Assembly (NCBI GenBank): GCA_030630905.1
Contig: DAOVMB010000223.1
Coordinates: 1-5,237, forward strand
Direction of reading: 5' to 3'
Source: Sedimentisphaerales bacterium
GTDB lineage: Bacteria > Planctomycetota > Phycisphaerae > Sedimentisphaerales > Anaerobacaceae
DNA: 5,237 nucleotides
Numbering within the stretch: the stretch's first letter is position 1; every line of letters starts with the position of its first letter. Below the pieces are notes generated by a model. It was not told where the DNA came from. It saw only the letters and a program-made list of their open reading frames with translations, and ran no database searches. Of the stretch, positions 1 through 4,715 are shown in pieces. The position numbers were made by a program, and so were the translations under genes.

Positions 1-823
1 CGATTTTCTCAGCCAGCCGGCGCGCCGCCCAGACATTGGCGCCCGAACTGATACCGACCAGCAGACCTAAGCCTGTGCCCAATTGACGGGTGGTTTGAAT
101 CGCATCATCGTCGGAAACCTCCACCACATCATCGACCATCGCAACATCGAGTATGGCGGGGATGAAACCGTCGCCGATGCCCTGAATCTGGTGCAGGCCC
201 GGCTCGTGGCCCAAGAGTGCCGAGCGGTTCTCAGGCTCTACAGCGATGATTTTCACACCCTTTTTATGCTCCTTTAGGAATTTTCCCACGCCCTGGAGCG
301 TTCCGCCACTGCCAACACCGGCGACAAAGCAATCGATATTGCCGCCCATCTGCCGCCAAAGCTCGCGTGCGGTCTGCTCATAATGGACGCGAGGATTTTC
401 CGGATTCTCGAATTGCTGCGGCACATATACGCGCGGATCTTCAGCGGCCATCTGCTCGACTGTGCGAACCGCACCGGCCAGCCCCTCTTCATCGGGAATC
501 AGAACAAGTTCTCCGCCGAGGGCTTTGATGAGCTTTTTCCGCTCTTCACTCATTCCCTCCGGCATGACGATTCGGACGCGATAGCCCATCAGGTGCCCGA
601 CCAGCGCCAGGCCGATACCTGTGTTGCCGCTGCTGGGCTCGGTGATAATAGAGTCTTCTTTGAGTTTGCCGTCGCGTTCGGCGGCCTCGAGCATCGCCAA
701 AGCTACGCGGTCCTTGATACTCCCGCCGGGATTGAGAAATTCCGCCTTGGCAAAAATATTCTCGCCCTTCAATTGCAGAAGCGGCGTATTGCCTACCAGT
801 TCAAGAATGTTATCCGTGAGCAT
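1..823 (-). CDS. cysK: Cysteine synthase (O-acetylserine sulfhydrylase), 3' end cut by window
   Basis: This is a PLP-dependent fold-type II enzyme that makes L-cysteine from O-acetylserine and sulfide in the cytoplasm. 274 codons are present; the family is usually about 300-310 residues, so the last 30-40 are missing at the left edge. Visible motifs in order are NTPLLQL at 12-18, the PLP-lysine motif NPGGSIKDR at 31-39 (K37 forms the Schiff base), the substrate loop SSGNTG at 64-69, QQFENPENP at 136-144, the phosphate-binding loop GVGSGGT at 169-175, HQIQGIGDGFIP at 211-222, and GISSGA at 257-262, whose serine contacts the pyridine nitrogen. The start at 823 is chosen because TGAGGAC sits four bases upstream (828-834). 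The segment between the first motif and the PLP lysine is a few residues shorter than in E. coli CysK. A CysM-type or other cysteine synthase paralogue cannot be excluded. The coding sequence is intact and no frameshift is seen. Confidence 0.94.
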   Translation of the reverse strand, partial: MLTDNILELVGNTPLLQLKGENIFAKAEFLNPGGSIKDRVALAMLEAAERDGKLKEDSIITEPSSGNTGIGLALVGHLMGYRVRIVMPEGMSEERKKLIKALGGELVLIPDEEGLAGAVRTVEQMAAEDPRVYVPQQFENPENPRVHYEQTARELWRQMGGNIDCFVAGVGSGGTLQGVGKFLKEHKKGVKIIAVEPENRSALLGHEPGLHQIQGIGDGFIPAILDVAMVDDVVEVSDDDAIQTTRQLGTGLGLLVGISSGANVWAARRLAEKI

Positions 824-875
824 AGTCGTCCTCAAATTTTCAATTGTGCTAAAATATGATTGCTTCAATAAAAAT

Positions 876-904
876 ATTTTAATAATATGCTTGACAAAAC
901 GCAA
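876..904 (-). promoter_or_regulatory. Possible promoter for the cysteine synthase gene
   Basis: Read on the minus strand, TTGCGT (899-904) and TAAAAT (876-881) are separated by exactly 17 bases in an AT-rich stretch 50-80 bases upstream of the start codon. The -10 matches the sigma-70 consensus in five of six positions but the -35 in only three. It overlaps a better-matching promoter on the opposite strand. In such AT-rich DNA a chance match is quite possible. Confidence 0.28.
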
Positions 905-919
905 GCCTAAAGCTATTGT
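891..919 (+). promoter_or_regulatory. Possible plus-strand promoter upstream of the hairpin region
   Basis: A perfect -35 hexamer TTGACA (891-896) is followed after 17 bases by TATTGT (914-919), which matches four of six -10 positions. It points away from cysK towards the hairpin at 1055-1135. No protein gene lies downstream on this strand, so if active it would make a non-coding transcript or a longer form of the hairpin RNA. Confidence 0.3.
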
Positions 920-1010
920 GATCTTGTAAACTTTTGATAGCAAGCGATTTAGAGCATTTTGAGGCGGGGGGTTTTTTTGCTGGAAATGAGTATTTTTTTT
1001 AAAAATAGTA

Positions 1011-1039
1011 TTGATTTACGTAGAGTTTTATGATATATT
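1011..1039 (+). promoter_or_regulatory. Likely promoter of a hairpin RNA
   Basis: TTGATT (1011-1016) and TATATT (1034-1039) are separated by the optimal 17 bases. Transcription would start near 1046, less than ten bases before the left arm of the large hairpin at 1055. That spacing, together with the absence of any plus-strand gene, is the main reason to take the promoter seriously. The surrounding DNA is AT-rich, so chance matches are common. Confidence 0.4.
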
Positions 1040-1045
1040 AATAGT

Positions 1046-1135
1046 TAGATAGAATGAGCACATTCACAGGGCTGAGGATATCTCGCTTTTTCCTCTCCCT
1101 CCGCACCTCAGCCCTGTTTCCTTTTTATGTGCTCA
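1046..1135 (+). ncRNA. Candidate small structured RNA (long two-part hairpin)
   Basis: Two nested perfect inverted repeats are seen. The outer stem is TGAGCACAT (1055-1063) with ATGTGCTCA (1127-1135), 9 bp. The inner stem is ACAGGGCTGAGG (1066-1077) with CCTCAGCCCTGT (1106-1117), 12 bp and GC-rich. They are separated by an asymmetric internal loop (2 bases left, 9 right) and closed by a 28-base pyrimidine-rich loop. Twenty-one perfect base pairs in an otherwise AT-rich gap are unlikely by chance. Strand is inferred from the promoter at 1011-1039 and from the T-rich tract after the inner stem. I do not recognise a known RNA family. Alternatives are a bidirectional terminator, a small miniature element, or a protein-binding site. 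Confidence 0.42.
1066..1126 (+). terminator. Terminator-like hairpin with T-rich tail
   Basis: The 12-bp GC-rich inner stem (1066-1077 with 1106-1117) is followed at once by TTCCTTTTT (1118-1126), which resembles an intrinsic terminator for plus-strand transcription. The 28-base loop is longer than in typical terminators and the T run is interrupted by CC, so the fit is imperfect. Used this way, it would end an RNA of about 80 bases starting near 1046. Confidence 0.35.
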
Positions 1136-1148
1136 ATTCGGCTGAGGT
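1066..1148 (+). repeat. Three-arm repeat: arm, anti-arm, arm with equal 28-base spacing
   Basis: GCTGAGG occurs at 1071-1077 and again at 1141-1147. Its complement CCTCAGC lies exactly between them at 1106-1112, with 28 bases on each side. The central arm can therefore pair left (12 bp in total, 1066-1077 with 1106-1117) or right (9 bp, 1105-1113 with 1140-1148), but not both. The right pairing would also enclose and break the outer stem of the hairpin. The repeats are seen directly; any switching role is inference. Confidence 0.5.
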
Positions 1149-1403
1149 TTTCCCCTTCAAGTTTCCTCCTGCGGTTGTTAGCAATATCGAACAAAAGCTT
1201 TGACGCCTTAAGTGATTTTCAGTAAATATCGGCAATAATATGCTTATGCTGTATATTGTCCAGCATCCTGCTCGATGAATAGCTATCAGTAAAATCGTGT
1301 AACCATCTTGCCCTCACCGCGATTAATATTAACAAGGCAATGGGATGTTCGGAGAATTACATCCGAATTATCAACTGACAAGTTGGAGCTTGAATTAGCA
1401 AAA

Positions 1404-1922
1404 CTACTGCAGACCTCTGTCCTGAATAAAATCCTTCTGGCCTAAACGTGTATAGTGCTCCCGGAACTTCTTGGTATATTGCCATTCGAGATTTATAGAT
1501 AGTCCAATTTGTTTAAGAATTTCTTCCAAAGAAATACCTTGTTCTGATTTGCCAAGTATCCCCAAAACTCTGAATACAGCACCATCAGATGCACAAACAA
1601 GCCAATCTCCTGAAGAACTATACAAAAAAGCCAATATCTCTTTCTCACCAGAATGGATATCGACTTTGAATAGTCGATGAATCTTGTCATGAAAGGTTTT
1701 CACTATAGAGATATCTACGTCGAGAATCTTGATAAGGTCTTGTTCTTCATAAGTTCCTAAATCAATTTGTTTTGTCCCATCTTCCGTGTAGAGAGCTTCA
1801 TTATCCGCAATTATTCGCGATATGTTGATATCACAATGTTTGATAAAATCGTCCCAGATACCCAAGCTAAAAAGTTTGATTATAGGCCCGGCGTCAAGCA
1901 ACATAAATCGAAACTTTTTCAT
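1404..1922 (-). CDS. PIN-like domain nuclease, probable toxin of a toxin-antitoxin pair
   Basis: This 172-residue protein has the layout of a PIN-type, metal-dependent RNase. An N-terminal hydrophobic strand ends in an acidic residue (FMLLDAGPIIKL, D10), a region around E42 follows, then GEKEILAFL (E93, E95) and finally VCASDGAVFRVL (D113). These acidic residues are the expected Mg-binding set and all are present. The C-terminal part, about 125-172, is helical in character with a basic, aromatic patch (WQYTKKFREHYTRL). No signal peptide or membrane segment is seen, so it should be cytoplasmic. The start at 1922 is preferred over an upstream ATG at 1937 because GAGGA lies 8 bases before it, while the upstream ATG has its purine stretch directly abutting. 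The gene overlaps the upstream regulator-peptidase gene by 29 bases, implying translational coupling and one operon. RNase activity is inferred from family motifs. A non-toxic PIN-fold protein is the main alternative. Confidence 0.75.
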   Translation of the reverse strand: MKKFRFMLLDAGPIIKLFSLGIWDDFIKHCDINISRIIADNEALYTEDGTKQIDLGTYEEQDLIKILDVDISIVKTFHDKIHRLFKVDIHSGEKEILAFLYSSSGDWLVCASDGAVFRVLGILGKSEQGISLEEILKQIGLSINLEWQYTKKFREHYTRLGQKDFIQDRGLQ

Positions 1923-2994
1923 CCGTAAAGTCCTCATCTTCCGTGAGATACTCTTGAGCCTTTCTGTAACTTATGCCCATATATTTAGAAAACTGCATTA
2001 AAGATAATTTCCCTTCTCTTAGCCCACGCAGAGCCAAATCACAATATCTTTCCGGAAGGTTGACAGGTTTATATGATTGTCTTGGTTTGGTAAGTGCGAG
2101 GTATTTCTCAACCGAATTAACATTCTTCGCAGTATCTTCTCTTTTGAGTCTATATATGCTTGATATGCGGTAGGTCAAAGCAACCAAAGATACATCAAAT
2201 TCTCTCGCGATGTCATCCAATTTGTTGATACTAATCTGGCCCTTGTCATTTAAACAGGCTTTTACCCTATCCTTTATAGATTCTGCTGGCATAAGAAGTC
2301 GACTTGCAAACGCATTGGCAAGTTTGTCTTCATCTTGTGTCTCGTTTTTACTCTTAGCTCTGAATACGTCCCATGTGAGAATATGAAAGAGTTCGTGGGC
2401 AAGGTCGTAGCTTCTTCGCCATTGTTTATTTCGTGAGTTAAGAAGAATCGCGGGACCGAATTCCTGTGATACTGTCGATATGGCACTTCCTGAAAAATCG
2501 AGGTAGAATATTTTCACATAGAACATTTCTTCTAATATTTGCTTAAGGGACGCAATAGGTACATCACCAAGACGAAACATATCCTGGACATCCTTCGCAA
2601 ATAGCTCCGCCTGGTCATAGTCAAATTCCTCCGGTTTTATAATGCCGGAAACCGGTAACTTAGGCTCTTTCACTTCATCCGTGAGTATCTCAAGGTCTCG
2701 GTACTGCTGACAGAGTTGATAGAATTCTGCCTCAACGCTCTTGATTTCTTCGTCGCCCACCGGTTTATCACGCCAAAGCATCACCCTTTCGATAATAGGC
2801 TTATCCGTCAGAAAGAATTCGATTTTTCTCTTGTACACATCTGCCAACTTACTGAGATGTGAGAACTTCGGTTCTCTTTTGCCATTCTCAAACTCACTCA
2901 AAGAGGACTGACCTATTCCGCTCTCTTTTGAGGCCTTTTCAAGTGTGTAACCGATAAAATCTCTGGCAGCCTTGAGTCTTGCTCCAATATTCAT
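1894..2994 (-). CDS. XRE-family regulator fused to ImmA/IrrE-type zinc metallopeptidase
   Basis: A 366-residue cytoplasmic protein. Residues 4-62 form an XRE helix-turn-helix (IGARLKAARDFIGYTLEKAS, then IGQSSLSEFENGKREP at 27-42). Residues 65-125 are a charged helical linker. Residues 126-236 match the ImmA/IrrE (COG2856) peptidase: zinc motif HELFH with H200, E201 and H204, then the family signature LANAFASRLLMP at 225-236, with E222 or D223 as probable third metal ligand. The C-terminal part ends in a small HTH-like segment at 311-351 (LPERYCDLALRGLREGKLS, then GISYRKAQEYL). In this family ImmA cleaves the ICEBs1 repressor ImmR, and IrrE/PprI cleaves DdrO; here the DNA-binding and peptidase parts are on one chain. 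The start at 2994 is chosen because GGAGGT lies six bases upstream and a TATAAT box sits between it and the only other in-frame ATG (3054). It is followed, with overlap, by the PIN-like gene, suggesting an autoregulated antitoxin or repressor. The peptidase substrate is unknown. Confidence 0.9.
   Translation of the reverse strand: MNIGARLKAARDFIGYTLEKASKESGIGQSSLSEFENGKREPKFSHLSKLADVYKRKIEFFLTDKPIIERVMLWRDKPVGDEEIKSVEAEFYQLCQQYRDLEILTDEVKEPKLPVSGIIKPEEFDYDQAELFAKDVQDMFRLGDVPIASLKQILEEMFYVKIFYLDFSGSAISTVSQEFGPAILLNSRNKQWRRSYDLAHELFHILTWDVFRAKSKNETQDEDKLANAFASRLLMPAESIKDRVKACLNDKGQISINKLDDIAREFDVSLVALTYRISSIYRLKREDTAKNVNSVEKYLALTKPRQSYKPVNLPERYCDLALRGLREGKLSLMQFSKYMGISYRKAQEYLTEDEDFTDEKVSIYVA
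1931..1935 (-). promoter_or_regulatory. Ribosome binding site deciding the PIN gene start
   Basis: GAGGA on the minus strand lies 8 bases before the ATG at 1922, inside the end of the upstream coding sequence. It favours the 172-residue form over one five residues longer that starts at 1937. Confidence 0.7.
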
Positions 2995-3000
2995 TTTTGC

Positions 3001-3006
3001 ACCTCC
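3001..3006 (-). promoter_or_regulatory. Strong ribosome binding site deciding the regulator start
   Basis: GGAGGT on the minus strand lies six bases (GCAAAA) before the ATG at 2994, a near-ideal Shine-Dalgarno arrangement. This selects the 366-residue form over a 386-residue reading from 3054, whose first codon falls in the promoter. Confidence 0.85.
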
Positions 3007-3025
3007 ATCTTCCGGTATACAGAAT

Positions 3026-3054
3026 ATTATACGATATAAATCGACTATTTGCAC
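3026..3054 (-). promoter_or_regulatory. Promoter of the regulator-peptidase/PIN operon
   Basis: A perfect -10 box TATAAT lies at 3026-3031 on the minus strand, giving a predicted start near 3019 and a leader of about 25 bases before the ATG at 2994. The -35 position is poor: GTGCAA at 3049-3054 with a 17-base spacer, or TGCAAA with 16. A strong -10 with a weak -35 that overlaps repeated sequence fits a promoter under control of a bound protein. Confidence 0.6.
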
Positions 3055-3060
3055 TATTTT
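3032..3060. promoter_or_regulatory. Candidate operator: palindrome plus direct repeat
   Basis: Between the -10 and -35 boxes lies CGATATAAATCG (3032-3043), palindromic at ten of twelve positions. It is followed directly by a 7-base direct repeat ACTATTT (3044-3050 and 3053-3059) with a 9-base period across the -35 region. XRE-family repressors usually bind short palindromes over their own promoter, so these are natural candidate sites for the protein encoded just downstream. The motifs are seen; binding is inferred. Confidence 0.42.
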
Positions 3061-3118
3061 TCTTCTGAAAATTAGAATATTTTTAATTTTTTATGAATGG
3101 ACCCCTCATTTCCAGCTT

Positions 3119-4609
3119 CTAATATCGCCGGGCTGTGGTTTTGGAAGAGTGGGTTTGGTTAATAAAAAAGTACCGCAGGGCGTCGATGGGGTGGTCATAG
3201 AGGCCGTCTTTTTGCGGGAGTTCACCGGGAGTGTTGGCAGATTCCGGGTAATGATAACATTCCATTGCCTCGATCAGGCGGGGGCATCTCGGCGAGACAA
3301 TCAGGCTGCTTTTCCCATCGCCGGAACGGATTGCCCGGCGGATCAGCTCGATTCCTTCCAGGATACCGCTACGTTTGAATCGCACCACAATTCCGAATGA
3401 CCGCAGTTCCCGGACGGCGCTGGTGCCGGTGACATCGTTAACGCTTTTTCCCGCCGGGTCGCAAAACGTCGCCGTCACTTTTTCTTCCGCAACCGGTGTG
3501 CGGCTCTTAATTTCAACAGCGTGCACATCGATGGTCGCCCTGCTGCGAATGTATTCATCGATCACACGCACGGTGCCGGCATCGTCAACCTGAATCCAGA
3601 GGCACACAAACGGATTGACGAATCCGAAATCCAGCGCTCGGTACAGCGGAAGATTCGGATCATAGTCGACCGGTTGAACGTGCACAGCCGGGTCGAACTC
3701 ACCGAAGACGACATTCTGCCGTGACGGCCGCGTGCACAGCATCTCGGCCTCCCAACACGCCCTGCTGGCCCGGCGCATCTGGGTAATGCAGTCGTCAATT
3801 TTTAAATAGCCGTTCGCCACCTTCGCCCTACCCCGGCAGTCTCCCGACAAGGGACATTGCGAGCAGTTTCTGCCGACGCACTTTTCTATCACTTCCCACA
3901 CGCACCACTTGAAGACCGGCGTACCGAACTTCGGAGCCGATGTCACGACCTCGTGCATAAGACCGTAAGGCCGGTGCATCGTACTGATCAGCTCCATGCC
4001 GGCGGTAATTTCCGGCGTGCTCTGTGTGGTGAACTTTGCCGCTGCGAACACATCCTCGTCGAACAGCTCAAGCTCATCGCAGCGAAGTTTCTGAACGTGC
4101 TGGCCGCGGACGCTGGCGGCCGACTGCGTCAGTACCTCGACAGCCGAGCCGTTGATAAAGTGACATTTGGTTTTGCGAACAGGCCCGGCAAGAAATTGCT
4201 CGTAGCCGTGACACAGAAAGCCGGTCAGATATTCATACATCCTGCTGGCCTGCTCGCCCGAACCGCCTAGTATTCGGACCTGGCAGTTTGGCTTAAAGAG
4301 GCAATCAAGAAGTGTAGCGACAGCAGCAAGCTCGGTTTTGCCGCCGGCACGATTCGCCCAAACAATTGCATCGTGATTCGTAGCCCGTGGTTCGCTCTTC
4401 GATTCACGAAAAGTATGCCAAAGATAATCCATCGGGCTTTGATGTTCCGGACATATTCTCTTATCCGGCACGTCGATACCAAGAAAGACCTTCACATAAT
4501 TTTTCAGGTCCCGCCTTGTAACAGGCCGAGTCCGCCTAAGCTCGGCGTAAACGCCAGCCGCCCTTTCGACTCCATCGGAAATTGTTGAAATGGTTGATTC
4601 TGTCATCAT
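3119..4609 (-). CDS. Phage-type terminase large subunit (packaging ATPase-nuclease)
   Basis: A 496-residue protein of the TerL class, the motor that drives DNA into phage or gene-transfer-agent heads and cuts the concatemer. The ATPase domain shows a deviant Walker A, ANRAGGKTE at 85-93 (K91, T92), Walker B LRCDE at 175-179 (D178, E179), and a motif III-like STMHRP at 209-214. The RNase H-like nuclease domain shows D327 (RALDFGFVNP), D384 (FCDPAGKS) and D472/D476 (DHPIDALRYF). Between them is a cysteine cluster, C244-x4-C249-x2-C252-x5-C258, not part of the textbook TerL core. Start: ATG codons at 4609 and 4606 both follow AGGGGGG (4614-4620), with 4 or 7 bases between; the second is better spaced and would lose one residue. 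The length is normal and no frameshift is seen. No small terminase, portal or capsid gene adjoins it: upstream is a metabolic-type gene and downstream the regulator/PIN operon. It may be a prophage remnant, a satellite or a gene-transfer-agent part. Confidence 0.9.
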   Translation of the reverse strand: MMTESTISTISDGVERAAGVYAELRRTRPVTRRDLKNYVKVFLGIDVPDKRICPEHQSPMDYLWHTFRESKSEPRATNHDAIVWANRAGGKTELAAVATLLDCLFKPNCQVRILGGSGEQASRMYEYLTGFLCHGYEQFLAGPVRKTKCHFINGSAVEVLTQSAASVRGQHVQKLRCDELELFDEDVFAAAKFTTQSTPEITAGMELISTMHRPYGLMHEVVTSAPKFGTPVFKWCVWEVIEKCVGRNCSQCPLSGDCRGRAKVANGYLKIDDCITQMRRASRACWEAEMLCTRPSRQNVVFGEFDPAVHVQPVDYDPNLPLYRALDFGFVNPFVCLWIQVDDAGTVRVIDEYIRSRATIDVHAVEIKSRTPVAEEKVTATFCDPAGKSVNDVTGTSAVRELRSFGIVVRFKRSGILEGIELIRRAIRSGDGKSSLIVSPRCPRLIEAMECYHYPESANTPGELPQKDGLYDHPIDALRYFFINQTHSSKTTARRY

Positions 4610-4627
4610 ACTACCCCCCTGATTTGA

Positions 4628-4661
4628 ATGTCATTCTGAGTCGAAGACGAAGAATCTCGCC
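4628..4661. repeat. Degenerate dispersed intergenic repeat (GTCATTCTGAG type)
   Basis: The stretch begins ATGTCATTCTGAG and ends AGAATCTCGCC, with an imperfect inverted pair ATTCT (4633-4637) and AGAAT (4651-4655). It closely resembles a short palindromic element (GTCATTCTGAGC, then GAAGAATCTC) that I recall as scattered in many environmental bacterial genomes. Here it carries extra or changed bases in the centre, suggesting decay. Only one copy is in the window, so repeat status rests on recollection. Confidence 0.45.
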
Positions 4662-4680
4662 TTCGGTTTGAGAAATTTCC

Positions 4681-4707
4681 TGTAGGGGCGGCCCGCTAAC
4701 CGTCCTT
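4681..4707. repeat. Degenerate GTAGGGGCG-type intergenic element
   Basis: The sequence starts TGTAGGGGCGG and forms a 6-bp stem, GGGCGG (4686-4691) with CCGTCC (4700-4705), containing one G-T wobble and an 8-base loop. It resembles another short GC-rich palindromic repeat I recall from intergenic regions of environmental bacteria. No T run follows on the minus strand, so it does not look like a classical terminator for the gene ending at 4716. Confidence 0.38.
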
Positions 4708-4715
4708 GCGCCTAA

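Larger units (their letters stand above)
824..1403. other. 580-base intergenic region without a protein gene
   Basis: No convincing coding sequence is found on either strand. Positions 835-1060 are very AT-rich, with several A and T runs (for example 991-1005) and promoter-like sequences. Positions 1055-1148 hold the strong inverted repeats described separately. Positions 1149-1403 show only minor structure: a perfect palindrome TTAATATTAA at 1323-1332, a GGATGT/ACATCC inverted repeat at 1343-1348 and 1359-1364, and a small CAACT/AGTTG hairpin with a GACA loop at 1372-1385. None of these is followed by a T run on the minus strand, so I see no clear intrinsic terminator for the nuclease gene that ends at 1404. 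Confidence 0.6.

Noticed and set aside
383..859. Long plus-strand open frame of 158 codons opposite cysK
   Set aside because: It is antisense to a clearly recognisable cysteine synthase and has no ribosome binding site or family-like features.
824..1148. CRISPR array or tRNA gene in the intergenic region
   Set aside because: There are no regularly repeated direct repeats with variable spacers and no cloverleaf or CCA-type acceptor pattern; the repeats present are inverted arms of one hairpin.
1240..1278. Short plus-strand peptide MLMLYIVQHPAR, reminiscent of the start of SixA-like phosphatases
   Set aside because: It stops after 12 codons, has no ribosome binding site, and the downstream sequence shows no recognisable continuation of that family; most likely coincidence.
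1343..1385. Small hairpins just downstream of the PIN gene as an intrinsic terminator
   Set aside because: Stems are only 5-6 bp and no T run follows on the minus strand.
1923..1937. Upstream ATG at 1937 for the PIN gene
   Set aside because: Its purine stretch directly abuts the start codon, whereas GAGGA is placed 8 bases before the ATG at 1922.
2995..3054. Upstream ATG at 3054 adding 20 residues to the regulator-peptidase
   Set aside because: The extension overlaps the TATAAT box and candidate operator, has no Shine-Dalgarno, and does not resemble XRE N-termini; the ATG at 2994 has GGAGGT six bases upstream.
3857..4270. Plus-strand open frame of 137 codons opposite the terminase
   Set aside because: It lies antisense to conserved terminase motifs and its translation has no recognisable domain; long antisense frames are common in GC-rich coding DNA.
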